Assembly (NCBI RefSeq): GCF_963675165.1
Contig: NC_087380.1
Coordinates: 3,029,803 to 3,093,802 of the forward strand
DNA length: 64,000 nt
Reading direction: 5' to 3'
Source: Halichondria panicea
Taxonomy: Eukaryota > Porifera > Demospongiae > Suberitida > Halichondriidae
Position numbers and translations under genes: made by a program. Each line of letters begins with the position of its first letter. Positions within the stretch are counted from its first letter, which is position 1. Below, piece by piece: positions 23,230-37,003 of this stretch. The notes below the pieces were generated by a model. That model searched no databases and was not told the origin of the DNA. It saw only the letters and a list, made by a program, of their open reading frames with translations.

Positions 23230-25230
23230 GAAAATTTACATGGCGGCTGCACTGGGATTAGCTTAGCAGAGAAAGCGAATTAAGCAACGTTAGTAGCTAT
23301 AGACGATCAAAGGACCCCTACCTGAACTGCTGCAGAGGAAATGAGTTCGATGTAAGCTCTCATGCTTATAAATTATCATATTAGAGTGGCATTGTGCCGG
23401 CATGAATAGATCTATGTCTAGTCTATATCTGGCAATATCTGCTAGTTGCCTTTTAGATCTAGTCAGCAGCAGCTTTATATGAAGTACATACACAGTACAT
23501 CTAAATGATAATGGCAGGGGAGCATAGATCTATAGCGTACTTTTGTACTCGGATTACCTTCTGATGTATGCACACACAACACATTCTGTCATCTTCTATA
23601 AGCTCAATAATTAATAAGAGATGCAGTGTTTTTTTGTTTTTTGTTTTTGTCAATCTTGAGTCAACCAACATTCATTATTGCTCGACCCATTAATTAAGCC
23701 ATTAAAAATTAATGTTTCAGAGACCAGAGACGATGTCGGTAAAGGTATATACACTGAGCACATAATTAATACGTGTACTGACACATGATAATAATACATC
23801 AATTTTATCTTGACACACTTGTCTCCATCATTCTCTGTGTGGGAGAAATTATGTAATCATGAGTGCTAAAGGAGTTATACGAGATCACGTGCGCCTGTGT
23901 AATTAACTTAATTGGCAACGTAATTTAGGAAAATGATGTGCACTAGCTATAAAGTAGTAGTATATATTCGGCGACTTACTCTAGATCTAGTCCAATCGTC
24001 GAAGTCAACAGCAATGAATAACCACATGCAGTGACAAACAGCTTGATTTCTGAATATCCATAAATGTTGGATTCTTCTTGCAACCACACAAGGAGTATAA
24101 TTTATAGCTAGACAGGCTAGATCTATATTGTATTGTTTCAAGTTCAGATTAACTGAATAAACAATTAGAGATACAGTAGCACATCAGCAAAGAAAACAAC
24201 AATTAAAAAAGCAGTCTAAATGGTGGAAAACAGGAGTCAGATCCCAGGGGGCTGGTCCAGAACAATCCAGGTGCATGCATGATCAAGAGAACAAGACAAC
24301 CAAAAGGAAAACTGTGAATTACACAACAGTCGTAAATGTAAGGTACAACACATGATTAAAACTGACACTAGGACAGAACAGATCACAGCATATCATGAAC
24401 AATCATGCCAGTACATGCCAAAAGGATCTTTATCGGTGGGGACCAGGGTGCCGTTTGTGTTAAAACGCTATGTGTAAAAACTGCATGTTTAATGAATACT
24501 TCACTGTTATCAGCCTCCTACATCGGTAACCTGATTAGTAAACTTAGTGCGTGTATCTGTGACAATTATGTTGTGATGGCCGCGCAGTGCACGCGTCAAC
24601 AACAGGTAAAGGGCAGTAAAACACAGCACGAGGACATTGCTATGCGATTCAGATTAGCTTAAATGCACTGTACTTGTAATATTCGGTTTAAGAATGAGGA
24701 TAATGAGGAGAGGGGCTTGTGTTCGTGTTGTGCCTGCATGTTGCTAGCGTGTCGAAATAAGATACCTGATGACTATACTATAGAAACTATAGTGATAAAT
24801 TTTACAGAGCTTGTGTTACACGGACATAATTATATTTAGATCTATACCATAATTATAGTCCATTAATTTGGTGTATATAGATCTATAATTATAATTATAG
24901 ACGATAAGAGCATCTTGTTTTGTACTATATGCACCCTTCTTCTTCGATCAATGGGAATAATCTCAACCCACCTCTGCATGGGTCTATAATTATAAGCACT
25001 AAAAGCCAATTACACAATCGGGTATTGGATTACTTTTAGTATAGAGAAAACAACATTGCATACATGAAGTTCTAGTGCAACCACATCTATCCATTTGTGC
25101 GATGAACAGCATTGTTTAGGTTGGTGTTAGGATGGTCTATATAATTTTCCTCATTAAGTACTCTTAAGTGGCTATAATTATGGTTAATGTTTTGTCTGTG
25201 TTGTGTATATAATAATATTATGCTATAATT
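23230..25230. other. Intergenic, nothing assigned
   Basis: The sequence is AT-rich with short ORFs only. The ORF at 24405-24662 has no recognisable motif. No splice-linked exons or inverted termini were seen. Confidence 0.4.
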
Positions 25231-25240
25231 ACAGGATTAA

Positions 25241-25625
25241 CAGTCTTCACTGGACCTGAAGCCCTGGTCTTTTCTGCATGGTGGGAGTGTGGTTGAGGGG
25301 TCAGTGATCCAGAGCAGCTATATTGTACTGTAGAAAAATAAAACCACTGTCACCTTTACATGGACTCTCAATGGAAACTCTCTGTTAAACGATCTACCTC
25401 ACATTCGTATCAGGGAAGACAATCTCCCTGAGCACTCAGAATCATTGCTTACTGATGAGTACTCCACGTCTGTGCTCACACTTCAGAGCCTCTGACAATG
25501 GAGTATATCAGTGTATTGCTACGTACTATAATATTTATAATAATATTATAGTACGTAGCTATATTAAAGTGGAGCTATACTTCTGGCAATGGAGCGGTTA
25601 TCACACTATCGGTGTAACAAGTACA
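25241..25625 (+). pseudogene. Relic Ig exon copied from the 47.8-58.6 kb gene
   Basis: It aligns base by base with the exon at 55249-55569 (shared stretches include cacattcgtatcagggaag and ggactctcaatggaaa). It has several small indels, an in-frame taa after the gtagaaaaa segment, a deletion before agagcctctgacaatgg, and a 42-base palindrome inserted at 25518. It is isolated from any other exon, so it is non-functional. Confidence 0.8.
25518..25559. repeat. 42-base palindromic insertion inside the relic Ig exon
   Basis: Arms gctacgtactataatatt and aatattatagtacgtagc are exact reverse complements around a 6-base centre. The functional homologous exon at 55.5 kb lacks it. Confidence 0.75.
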
Positions 25626-25629
25626 TGTA

Positions 25630-26579
25630 CGCGTCGTAAGTGACCAGTTCTCTAATTATGGCAACTGCATGGTCATTGAAGTGACAAAGGCATCTATATT
25701 ATGTGTTTGCAATTAAGGCTCAAATCTAGTTGTGCACGGGCAATAAAGGGCTCATTTGCATTAATTCATGCTATTCCCATTAATGGATTCGGGCATCACT
25801 GGAATAGGGTTGTATGTGGTTGTGAACATATGCACATGCAGGTGCATGGGCCTGAACTCTTACACATGCAATTATAAACAGAAGAGCCATTTACCAATAC
25901 ATGCATGCAGACCTTTTTCCCAGTACTGCACAGAGTCTGTCTGTCTACAGGGCCATACCTGTGGTAATTATACACATCCTGTTCTTGTAAATGGATATCC
26001 CAGGTATACAAGACTAATTTGCTCTCCTTCTGGGTATATGCAGAATGTGTGTATCCTACCTATAACCAGTACCAAAAGAAGCCTGCATGGCAATTATAGT
26101 CTGTAGACATATTTTATTGTTGTGGTCTTACCAGTAATGCATGCACATATATAGAATGCATGCATGTCGCCCATAATGAGAGCGAAGTCATGTGAGTGAC
26201 ATGCATGCAGAGAGCAGCTAGCTATATATAGTCTGTATAATTTTATCATGACAGAGAAAGCCTTATAATTATACTTAACGGTTATTATTATAGACGGGTA
26301 GTCATTTTAGCGTTTTAATATTTTTCTCTGTTTTAGGGTACTCATTTTTGGCGAATTTGTAGCAAATTCATTAGCACAATATTTGTCAAAAGATAATATA
26401 ACTAACTATGAGTTAAAGTTAAATGGAAAGTTTGGAGTCAGATACAGATGAAAAAAGGACTAGATCTAGCTTGCTTAGCATACTCTCAAAAGTACATAGT
26501 AGTCTGACTCTGGGCAGGGCCGGGTCAGGTATATAGATCTTCAATTACCATGGAATGTATAGATTTAGAAGCTAGAGAT
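25630..26579. other. Intergenic, no gene seen
   Basis: Short ORFs without known domains; many tgcatgca and ataattat words. Nothing else supported. Confidence 0.4.
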
Positions 26580-26860
26580 CTACTATAGGCATTTCCAGAA
26601 AAACAATTCTTTGTATACTGGACATGACTTACATCACTTGTGATGTCATGCCCTTATTCTGTAGAAGCAAACTAACTTCCTACTATAGGCAATTTCCAAA
26701 AATAATATTTGTACTGGACATGACTTGCATCACTTGTGATGTCATGCCCTTATTCTGTAGAAGCAAACTAACTTCCTAGAGATCTACTAGGCAATTTCCA
26801 AAAATAATAATTGTACTGGACATGACTTGCATCACTTGTGATGTCATGCCCTTATTCTGA
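26580..26860 (+). promoter_or_regulatory. Three tandem upstream repeats, each with a palindrome
   Basis: An about 96-102-base unit is repeated three times directly upstream of the 26929 gene. Each unit carries catgac-tt(a/g)-catcacttgtgatgtcatg, an interrupted palindrome, at 26623-26650, 26719-26746 and 26821-26848. It embeds tgatgtca (CRE/AP-1-like) and cacttg (E-box-like). The last copy ends only about 20 bases before a tatttaaagc box. A single catcacttgtgatg is also at 30768-30781, but the equivalent repeat upstream of the 32034 paralogue is degenerate. A regulatory role is inferred from position and symmetry. Confidence 0.55.
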
Positions 26861-26866
26861 TGAGAG

Positions 26867-26876
26867 TATTTAAAGC
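26867..26876 (+). promoter_or_regulatory. TATA-like box of the 26929 gene
   Basis: tatttaaagc lies 53-62 bases before the ATG. The paralogue has tgtttaaagc at 31961-31970, 64-73 bases before its ATG, so position and core are conserved. Confidence 0.4.
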
Positions 26877-26928
26877 TCTAGTGTAGTGACATTCTGGGTT
26901 ATAAGGTAATTATTGCGTTCAGCCAGCC

Positions 26929-29850
26929 ATGGTCGCCAAAGTAGTGCTTCAACTGACCCTAGTGCTTGGCATTATAGCAGTGACAAGTGTCATAGGCCAA
27001 AGGAACATTGCACTGTCAGGCCCTGAGATTGAACTATTGAGGCTTGGCCAAAATCCCAAGCTTCTCGAGTTTGCTGCTTTGACTTTAGAGACAGTAGTAG
27101 TAGTAATTGAAGATCCTGAAGTTGTTGCTGTTGTACAAGAGAATGTCAATGCCAATTTTTGGTGCCTGCCTTGGCTGCAAAATTTTCCTGGAGGATCGAT
27201 CAGATGGTTGTTACAGAGGACAGATGTAATCACTGGTGAGTTACTCCAGTATTATTTATGCAGATGATCACTCAGTCAGACATTTCGAGTTCATGCAAAT
27301 TGTCTAAGTCATGAGTTTATTATATAGCATTCATTTATGTTTTCATTTTCTAGGAGATCCTGTTGCAGGAACTAGTCTTTTAGAGATATCTGGAGAGGAT
27401 CCCTTGTTGCAATTCGGTGGAGACTTTAATGAATGGCTCAATTTAACATCAACGATTCTCGTTCCAGGCGCTGTATCAACTTCCAATGGCTTGTACATTT
27501 GTGAAGTTTGCCTTTTCCGTGGAACGCAATTTGAAGAGTGCCACTTCGCTAACACCTCTCTGCAAGTTATTGGAGGTCCTCCTATTCTTGATGTTGCTAT
27601 TGACAACAGTAAGCATCACACACATCTATACTATAATTATACTGTATGTAACTAGGTGGGTTCAGTTAAGGCCATTTAGTACACTCTCCTCAGTACTAGT
27701 TATGGCTCTATATAATTGTGTTGTGTCAGAATAATTTCTTATTCACGCAACTTTATATTTTGCAGATCCTGTTAGTGTAACTGGTACGGGAATCGACGCT
27801 GAAAATGAGTACTTAATAGGATCTGATTTTTGCATTGACCCGAACTTCCGAGGAATTGTTACTATTCTCTGCCAAATAGTCAATGCTGAATCATACACAA
27901 AAGTATCACGAGCCTTTCCTGTTCCATTCCGTTCATGGTCACTCGATGAGGACTTACTCTACTCAGAATTAAGTACCAGTACTCCAAGCATTGTGGATAA
28001 ACCAGAGTTTTATTTGACGACAGTGGAACGTATGGTGTTGATGCCACAATACTTCTTTCCAGAACCGGTACTTAGCACTCCGCTTGTTGGTCGTCTGCAA
28101 GGTGGAATTCAATTGAACTTTGAACTGTTTAATGCATCGTTTGCTCCTTTATTTGACTCTCTTGGGGCAGCAAGGAGGGCGGCTTACCAGGCTGTGGTCG
28201 GAGCTTGGACTTGTCGGGCAAACAACGCATTTGGATCAGACATGGCAACTTCAAACATCAGAATTTGTACGTGGTACATTCCTAAACGCGTACCAAACCC
28301 TGTGTGCTAGAGTTATAGATGTATGAGTATTATCTTGTTACAGGTGCCGCTCCTGATGTTCAGGTCTGCTCTCGCACCCAGTCCCCACAGACTGGTGATG
28401 TTGTCCCTGTAGGGTGTACTGTTTGCATTCCGGAAGGTGATGTCGTAACGCTGAACTGCACTGGACAGAGTGTGTCGGAGGTATTTTACGAGTGGAGAAA
28501 TGGTGCTGGTATAGTCGTGTCCACCTCACCTCTGCTCACTACTGGTGCTAAAGACAGCTACACTTGTACGGCTACAAACTTAGACCACATACCAGCAATC
28601 TTTGTCTCCATGGTTGCCTGTAAGTGATTGATTTTATGATTTATGAAATTTTATACGCTGAAAGTTTCACTAAAATACCATCACTTCCATGCAGCATTAG
28701 TTGCTAAATATGTATAATTATTCACACCATCGTTTGATGCTATAATTGTATCCTACAGATAGGAATGCTGTCACTTTCACTGTTGTTCAAACTAAAGATG
28801 AATTTTCCTCTTCACTCCGGATGGACAATGGCTCCTCAAGGTATTATGTGTTCTGATACATTTAGCTTTCAAAACATGTGAATATGTAATTCAGGTTGAA
28901 CAACCAGGCTGGACTTGAGAGTGTAGCTGTCTGTGCGTTTGTTGGGGAGACACTTGAGCTAAACTGCGCTACTGATGACAATGCAATGGTTCCGTTAGAA
29001 ATCACAGCTCCTGATGGGAGTATGGCAATTGGATCACTGATTGTGTCGAGTGTGGACATGGGTGACGAAGGAACTTACAGCTGTCGACTGAGCAACGACC
29101 CAGGTCCTTGTGGGCAAGCAACTGAGCAGAGAGAAGTGCGAGTATTTGGTGAGTGCAAAGCCGCCAAAATGAATTAAAAACACTATTTGAAAACCATATA
29201 CGAGAGCATTAACCAACCCAACCATTCTTTCCATCCCAATCTGCTCACTCGTACCATGCACCTGCGAATTCTTGGCATAATTTGAGTTATATTTGCTGTC
29301 AGCAACTTAGAGGTGGGAGGTATAATTACATGTTTACATAGTCTGCTGAGGAATCAATTCATGCATCTTCATTAGATATTGCTTGCACAGTGCAGCTAGC
29401 TTGAGATTGAAGCTTTGTCATTCTACATTATACCTTAGGGTCTACTCCCCCCTCCCGCGTGACTGGTCTCTGCTCTGTTGTGGTTTGGACCACTCCCACA
29501 AGGTCGTATAGGAGGATCACTGGCTATGATGTCAGGTTCGTTTCTCAAGGGTCTGGTTTGGATCTTGTAGTGTCTAAAAGGAGAAGAGAAAATTTCCACC
29601 TCATCAGAGATACAGGACTGACCAGTACAGACAACATCATGGTGCAGGTATACCATTACATGCAGGTATCCAATCTTGTAAATGAGCGTTCTCCAATGTT
29701 CAGGTGAGAGCAAAAACAACAGCTGCAGATGGAAAGTGGAGTGAGCTTGTGCCACTTGGTACGTGTTGGCATTAGCAAATGATCATGAGTACACTCAATT
29801 TATCACCATGAATTTTTATTGCAGGTTGCAAGAATGCTGTAGGATCCTAA
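26929..29850 (+). CDS. Secreted multi-Ig/FN3 protein, receptor-ectodomain paralogue (9 exons)
   Basis: Exons are 26929-27235, 27354-27608, 27766-28266, 28344-28619, 28759-28840, 28895-29148, 29439-29647, 29704-29758 and 29825-29850; phases agree and give 654 residues. Residues 1-24 form a signal peptide (VVLQLTLVLGIIAVTSVIG). Ig-like exons follow (NGLYICEVC; VTILCQIV to GAWTCRANNAFG, with an about 70-residue insert; VTLNCTG, EWRNG, YTCTATN; LELNCAT, GTYSCRLSN). An FN3 exon with VVWTTPTRSYRRITGYDV and a short VRAKT...WSELVPLG exon complete it, ending in CKNAVGS and taa. No TM helix or kinase, so it is probably secreted. It is closely related to the ectodomain of the kinase locus downstream, and its inverted pseudogene lies at 16.7-20.2 kb. 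All reading frames are intact, unlike both relatives. Confidence 0.8.
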
Positions 29851-32033
29851 GGCCTGAACTGAATACTTCACCGTTTTGAACTGAACAAAAATGTAGACCT
29901 AGATCTAGTGAGATTTTGATTTTGTTGGTAGGGCTATTAGACCTACCTGCTGGTTATGTTTCAAAGACGTATACTATATAGTGGGAAATGTTCGTGAAGT
30001 GCAAAATTTCGCATTTTTCGAGGGCAGACAGAATTGGTTGGACTCCAGACCCTTATATATATACTTAAAATTATAAGCCGCCTCCTTGTAGTTCAGTATC
30101 TAGTATCTAGGATGTTGGCGGTTCAGTGATAGCTACTAGAAGGTTCATCGATGGTGCAATGACAGCATGTGATGAAGAGAGAGTTGAAGATCGGATGTTT
30201 TGTTAGCGATGCTTCTTGCATAAAGCGATAAGCACAACACATTAATTTTGAAACTGAAGGTGTTAAGTGGGGTTCTCTGATAGATACCGTGGTTGAGAGC
30301 ACTGATGACTGTGAGTGTGAAGTGCTGAAACTTATTAGACTCTCTGGAGGTATTTGCATACCGGAGAGCGTAAATGGTTGCAGCTCTAGATCTAGACTTT
30401 GAAAGGTTTTCCTTGCTTGATGCATTTGGTATGTACCAACTAGCACAGCTAGGTTTCGCATAGAATACCTAATTGGAAAAATATACCACAAGCTTATAAT
30501 TATTGCAATGTATGCTCATTGTCAAAGGAGCGTTTTTAATGATTATCACTCTTTACCCTATAGGACTCTGTCAATGTCATGTTGAGGTTATAAATAAGAT
30601 TCTGTTTGCTCCCAGCCTAGCCCCACTGGACTGCTTCATTAAGGTGGCAGTGCCAGCTAGGACTCGCTCTCAACAACCTTCTCTTTTCCAGGACCAATCA
30701 GGGAGCGACAATTCCAGACTGACACCGTGATTAGTTGATGCAGCTTACTTGTAGGCAATGTCACCAACATCACTTGTGATGTAACCCAATCTTTGTACAG
30801 TAGAACGCCTTATAACAGAGGAACAAAGTTTTGCCATTACGCAAGAGGTGGCCTTTACTCAACGCGAGACCTAACTGCCTGGCCTTTGTAATGTAGTTGG
30901 CCTTTTTCAGGGGTGGCCTATAAAAACAGTTCCACTATGCCTGTATGCATGTTCATATGCATGTGTTCATATGCAGCATTGGATTGTGGCAGATCAAACC
31001 CCACAAAATGGCAGCGAAGAAGGGTGAAGGCTTTTGGTAGGCCTAAGGGGGAGGTCAAGTATGAAGAGACCAATCTTTACAGTGGGTAAGTGTATTGCGG
31101 TGCCGTCTCTAGGGGATAATTTTCAACAGTAGTACCAAATTGTCCCCTAGATGTGACTCAGGTTCCAACTCACCGGGCGCCCACCCAATGGCAGTTGGTC
31201 CTGTAAACACCATACCCCACTGTGCTGGTAAATAATAGCTTCTCAATGATGCTTTTCCTACCTTTACCGAGATAATTTTATGACCCAGCAGAAGTTTGAC
31301 TTTGGCCCTACTGTTCACTGCGTTAGCTGGACTGTAAGAAGTTTGATTACGTTGCATCAGCCATGCATGTGTACAAGCCACTGCACCAATGAATGCAACT
31401 GCAGGAGGGAATAATAATCGTGTACAAGACGATACTTAATTGTCAGTTGTCAAAGTCAAGGTTATCCAAAAGATATGTTTAACCACTGTTTGTGCATGTA
31501 CTGCGCATGTGAGGTCACTTTGATCTTTACTGTTTAATAACTTCTTATCTAGTGGTTTAGTCGGTCCTTTGTGTAGGTGCACCCACTTTCTTTAATTGTT
31601 CGTTGGTTCAGTTTTTGTCTTAACAAAATGTGAAGTTGTTCAAATCTATTATATCGAGTGTATAGGTTGAAGAAAAGCACACGAATATTGAGTTAGACAG
31701 TCTGACGTGCATGTTAGTATTAGATTATTAAATGACTGCCTTATCTGTTTTTACTAAATTAATATGGCTGTTAGCTGAATTATACTGTTGCAAACATAAT
31801 AATGAGTGCTAGCCACACTCTATTAAATGTATTTGTGGTCTAGCTGTGTCTGATGACATGGTTAACTTAATTAGCTTCCTAGTATTTGTGGTCTGAAAAA
31901 GCTTCTCTAGATATTGCACATGACTAGCTGTTTGTTTGGTGCCCTTGTTTTGTGAAAGAGTGTTTAAAGCATGCAAGTGCAGTGCTAGCCTGAATTTACA
32001 GCTAGAATATATTCGTGGCCCTATCTGCCAGTC
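29851..32033. other. Intergenic between the two paralogues
   Basis: 29.85-30.49 kb is the 3' flank that is also present, inverted, at 16.7-17.7 kb. 30783-30930 looks like a small element with ends acagtagaac and gttccactatg. 31.0-31.4 kb has protein-like composition in places but no start, domain or convincing splice sites. The last about 150 bases resemble the promoter of the 26929 gene without the tandem repeats. Confidence 0.45.
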
Positions 32034-35000
32034 ATGGTCGCTATGGGGCTTCATCTAACGCTGTTGCTTGGCACTGTCGTAGTGACAAGCGTTATAGGTC
32101 AAAGAAACATTTCGCTGTCGGGTCCTGATATAAAACTATTGAGGCTTGGTCAAAATCCCAAGCTTCTCGAATTTGCTGCTTTGACTTTGGAGTCTGTAAT
32201 AATAGTAATTAAAGATCCGGAAGTTCTTGCTGTTGTACAAGAGGGTGTCAATGCCAATTTCTGGTGCCTGCCTTGGCTGCAAAAGTTTCCTGGAGGATCG
32301 ATCAGATGGTTATTCCAGAGGAGAGATGTAATCACTGGTGAGTTACTCCAGTATATTATATGCAGATGATCACTCTGATGACATTTGTCGTACCGAACAC
32401 AGTATACATGAGTTTAATAAATATAGTAGATCTACATGCATTCATTTATTGTTTATTTCCTAGGAGATCTTGCTGCAGAGGTCTGTGGAACTGACCCCTC
32501 GATTCGAATTGGTGGAGAATTTAATGAATGGTTCAATATAACATCAACGGTTCTCGTTTCAGGTGCTGCATCAACTTCCAATGGTTTGTACATTTGTGAA
32601 GTTTGCTTTTCCCGTGGCACGGCATTTGAAGAGTGTCACTTGGCTAATACCTCTCTACAAGTTATTGGAGGTCCTCCTATTCTTGATAAAGCTACTGACA
32701 ACAGTAAGCAAGCATCACACACATCTACTATATATAGGTGGGTAGGGCAATTTATGTAGTAAAAACGTTCCCCTCAGTTGTATAGTTATATGGCTCTACA
32801 TTTCGTCTCGGACTTATTTTTACGCTACTTTATTTTGCAGATCCTGTTAGTGTAATGGTAATTGACGCTGAAACTGAGTACTTAATAGGATCTGATTTTT
32901 GCATTGACTCAAACTTCCGAGGAACTGTTACTATTGTCTGCCAAATAGTCAATGAATGCTGAATCAGACATGAATGTTTCACGAGCCTTTCCTGTTCCAT
33001 TCCGTTCATGGTCACTCAATGGGGACTTACTCTACTCAGAATTAAGTACCGGTACTCTGAACATTCTGGACAACATAGAATTTTTTTCGGCGTCAGTGGA
33101 ACCGGTACTTAGCACTCCGCTTGTTGGTCGTCTGCAAGGTGGAATTCGATTGAACTTTGAACTGTTTAATGCACTGTTTGCTCCTTTATTTGACTCTCTT
33201 GAGGCAGCAAGGAGGGCAGCTTACCGGGCTGTGGTCGGAGCTTGGACTTGTCGGACAAACAACACATTTGGATCAGACATGGCAACTTCAAACATCAGAA
33301 TTTGTACGTGGTACATTCCTATCGGGTGTTAAACGCGTACCGAACCCTGTCTGCCAAAGTTATAAATATGTATATGAATGCATAACTATTGTCTTGTTAC
33401 AGGTGACAATTAATGTTCTCTGCTCTGGCACTCAGTTCCCACAGACTGGTGATGTTGTCCCTGTAGGGTGTACTGTTTGCATTCTGGAAGGTGATATCAT
33501 AACGTTGAACTGCACCAGACAGAGTGTGTCGGAGGTGTTTTACGTGTGGAGAAATGGTACTGGTATAGCCGTGTCAATCTTACCTCTGCTCACTACTGGC
33601 ACTAACGATGAGTACAATTGTACCGCTACAAACTTGGACCGTACTAATACTGCAATCTTTGTTTCCATGGTGGCTTGTAAGTGATTAATTTTCACAGGTC
33701 TGAGAGCGTCTCTATTGCATTTGCTGCTATATATGCATGTGTTCACTGCAGTTTGATTGGTATACTCTACATACAGATAGGAATGCTGTCACTTTCACTG
33801 CTCAAACTAAAGAAGAATATTCCTCTTCAACCCGGATGAACAATGGTTGCTCCAGGTATGTTTCTTGATACATAATTATTATAATTATAGCATTCAAATT
33901 GCTGTTAATAATTCAGGTTGAGCAACCAGGTAGGACTTGAGAGTGTAGCTGTCTGTGCATTCGTTGGGGAGACACTTGAGCTAAACTGCGCTACTGATGA
34001 CAATGCAATGGTTCCGTTAGAAATTACAGTTCCTGGCGGGAGTATGGCCACTGGATTACTGATTGTGTCAAGTGTGGACATGGGTGACGAAGGAACTTAC
34101 AGCTGTCGACTGAGCAATGACCCAGGTCCTTGTGGGCAAGCAACTGAGCAGAGAGAAGTGCGAGTGTTTGGTGAGTTCAAAGCCATGAAAGTGCTTGTCA
34201 ATGAATATAAAAACACTCTTTTGAAAACCATACGAGAGCATAAACCAAACCAATCATTTCTCTGAATAATTATTACATCCCAAACTTTCCTCGTCCGTAC
34301 TGGCTGCGAATTCATTGCACTTAACTCAATAGCTGCTGTCACCAACTTCATTGTTGGTTATGTCGTTTGTTTTCCGATTGATTCTGAGCGTACAGCAACT
34401 CAACAGAAATCACTGAAGCTCATAATGAATTAAGCATCCAATATCCATAATCAGCACATTTATTCAGGGAAACCATCATGCACACAGCCATGCAGTTAAA
34501 GTAAAACGCATGCAGTGGCACAGGACGCCATGCACTATTCAGAATTTGATATACTGCTCTCAGTTGTATTTCCTGAACTTTAAGATAATGTATTGTCATG
34601 GCACTATATAGATGAGTAACTTTTCGGCATTGATATAAATTTGATTATTAACTCAAGACATATATACAGGCAATCCAGGCTTATGTATAATTTTGTCGAA
34701 TTGTGAGCAGTCGTAGGTAGGTAGGTCTACTAATAGTTGTCCCATGCATGAGCACTGCAAATGTTAGTTATTGTAGAGACTGGACTATTACATAAAGCTT
34801 TGATCTTAATAATTCATTTTTGAAACCTGTCTAATGATCAGCAGGTCACCAACCATTATCATGTTTCTCAATTGGCCACCTCTTTTTATTACATGCAGTC
34901 ACTGTTAGTCAACCGGTGAGGTTGCCCCAGGAGCTTCGACTGACCACCAGGAACCTCATCGCCCCCGTAAGTCACATAACCTCTATACCTGATTGTTCCA

Positions 35001-36631
35001 TGGCTTCCCTCTCCATTAGACAAATGGCTTCGAGTACTCGTGTATTGTGAATGGAGTCAATATGACGGCTCAGTATGAGAATGAGACTTCTATCCTGTGT
35101 ATAGTGGGCAGTGGGCAAGTGAGTGGTGAAAAAATGCGTATATAAATAGCAGGAGCGTAGCAAGCAAGTTTAGAGTGCATGAAGTTTAGAGTCACGCCAA
35201 CATAAATTTTATGGCTAGGCAAATTTTTACAAAAGAAAAAGTCGATCTCAAGGCAACTATATATTTCATTATCGATTACAATATCGACATTACCAGGAAA
35301 CCATTGCAATTATACGTATACGACCACTACAAAAAGTGGCCAGGCCAAAACCTGACCAGCCTGTCCGCTTGCTACAGCCTTGCTATATACTGTACAAAAG
35401 TACTGCACAAACATTAGTACCGGCTTGCAGTTAGTTTAGACTACACCTATATTAGGTGGGTGTATTATGCATTTGCTTGACACCTAGTAGTACTGATTAT
35501 TCTGCGTATAGCTCACACTTTTTGCTGGGGTCGGCAGTTCACCCGTGGCTGTCATTGTGAATAACGTCAACCACACACTCAACAACACCATGCAACTAAC
35601 TGCAGGTACCATCCTTATGATCAACCATGCATGCATGCATATTATTATATGCCATGGCCACACATTAAGCTTTACACTACTTCCGGATGCACTCCCCCCA
35701 CACATACAGTGACATTGTATGATTGTCGTGATTTGGCCAGTGGATGTTCAGAATGTATTGCGGCCAGAATGAGGTCAGAGTTCGCATGTGGATGGTGTGG
35801 GAGTAGTTGTGAGGTGATGCAAGAGTGCTCCACTGATATTTTTGTTACTGAGGGCAACAATTGTCCTGCCCCTGTCATCAACTCGTTCACTCCAATGTCT
35901 GGTAAGAATTATATATCCGTACAGTGACTATTTATCTAATTGCCACTATCATGCACTGTCCATATATATATATACTGGTATATTATATGTATAGTGAGGA
36001 AGAGTCTAGCTATCCTTATTTGTAAACACCTATGTTTTTGGACTGAAACATGCTTCCTGTAAGATATTTACAGTTTATGGAACTTTTTTATACAGTATAT
36101 ACTGCCCGAGGGCATAATAATCTTTATTGCTGATTGTGTATTAGTTTCAAGGATCAAATTTCGAGGATCATTACCTAATGGACCAATCAGATTGCAGGAT
36201 TCTACGTGACTGCATTGCATGGGTTCATCACATAATCAATGCACCAGTTTCTTACAATAGTATAATGCAAGCTAAGAGGGTGGTGAGTGTTGCTTCAGGT
36301 TGATTCGATACACAGCCAAAAATCCACAGGGCGTTTCATGCCTGTTAACAGGCCTATTAGATTTCAGCCTGAAATCCATGGTTAGATACAGCAGCCTGCC
36401 TGTGGATTTCTCTCTCTCTGTCTCTGTCTCCTCTCTCTCTCTCTCTCTCGATACAGCAGCCTGCCTGTGAATTAAGCTGCAACTGAACGAGAAAATCAAA
36501 CTGAAGCACCTTTTCAGTCTCTTGGTGAACTTTGTAGCTAAGCGACTCTCTCTGCGCATGCGCATACACTAGCGGGCGTGGATGGTAAAGGCTAAAACAT
36601 GCATGGCTGTATTCAGGACATGGATGTACGT

Positions 36632-37003
36632 AAGGCCCTGATAAATTATGCTCGGAATAATTTTAGCATAATAGGTGTCTAAAGGGCATCCATGTCCATT
36701 TTTGGTAAAGATCATTACATCAAGTGTTGCATAACAATGTATTCATGAAAAAAATGGCTGAAGGTGAATATTTAGAATCAGCCGCCCTTTTAGGAATACC
36801 TAATTATGGATCAGTTCAATTCAGCAAGATAACACGATATATTAATTATGTCTTGAGTCAGTTGTGTGTTGTGTTTATTTCTACATTAATTTTGTATGTC
36901 ACATTTTTTGGGAATAATCAGAGAATAATCAGATTTTTTTAAGCACATTTTCCAAGAATTAGAATAATGGGTGAAAAAAAACATAATTATTTATCAGGGC
37001 CTA
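36632..37003. mobile_element. 372-base MITE with 8-base target-site duplication
   Basis: Ends aaggccctgataaattatg (left) and the reverse complement of cataattatttatcagggcc (right) are inverted repeats. The 8-base word atgtacgt stands directly before (36624-36631) and after (37004-37011). An 8-base duplication is typical of hAT-type transposition. It is intronic in the kinase locus. Confidence 0.75.

Noticed and set aside
36272-36565. Minus-strand ORFs with ERERE stretches
   Set aside because: They are caused by a (TC)n simple repeat at 36.40-36.45 kb.
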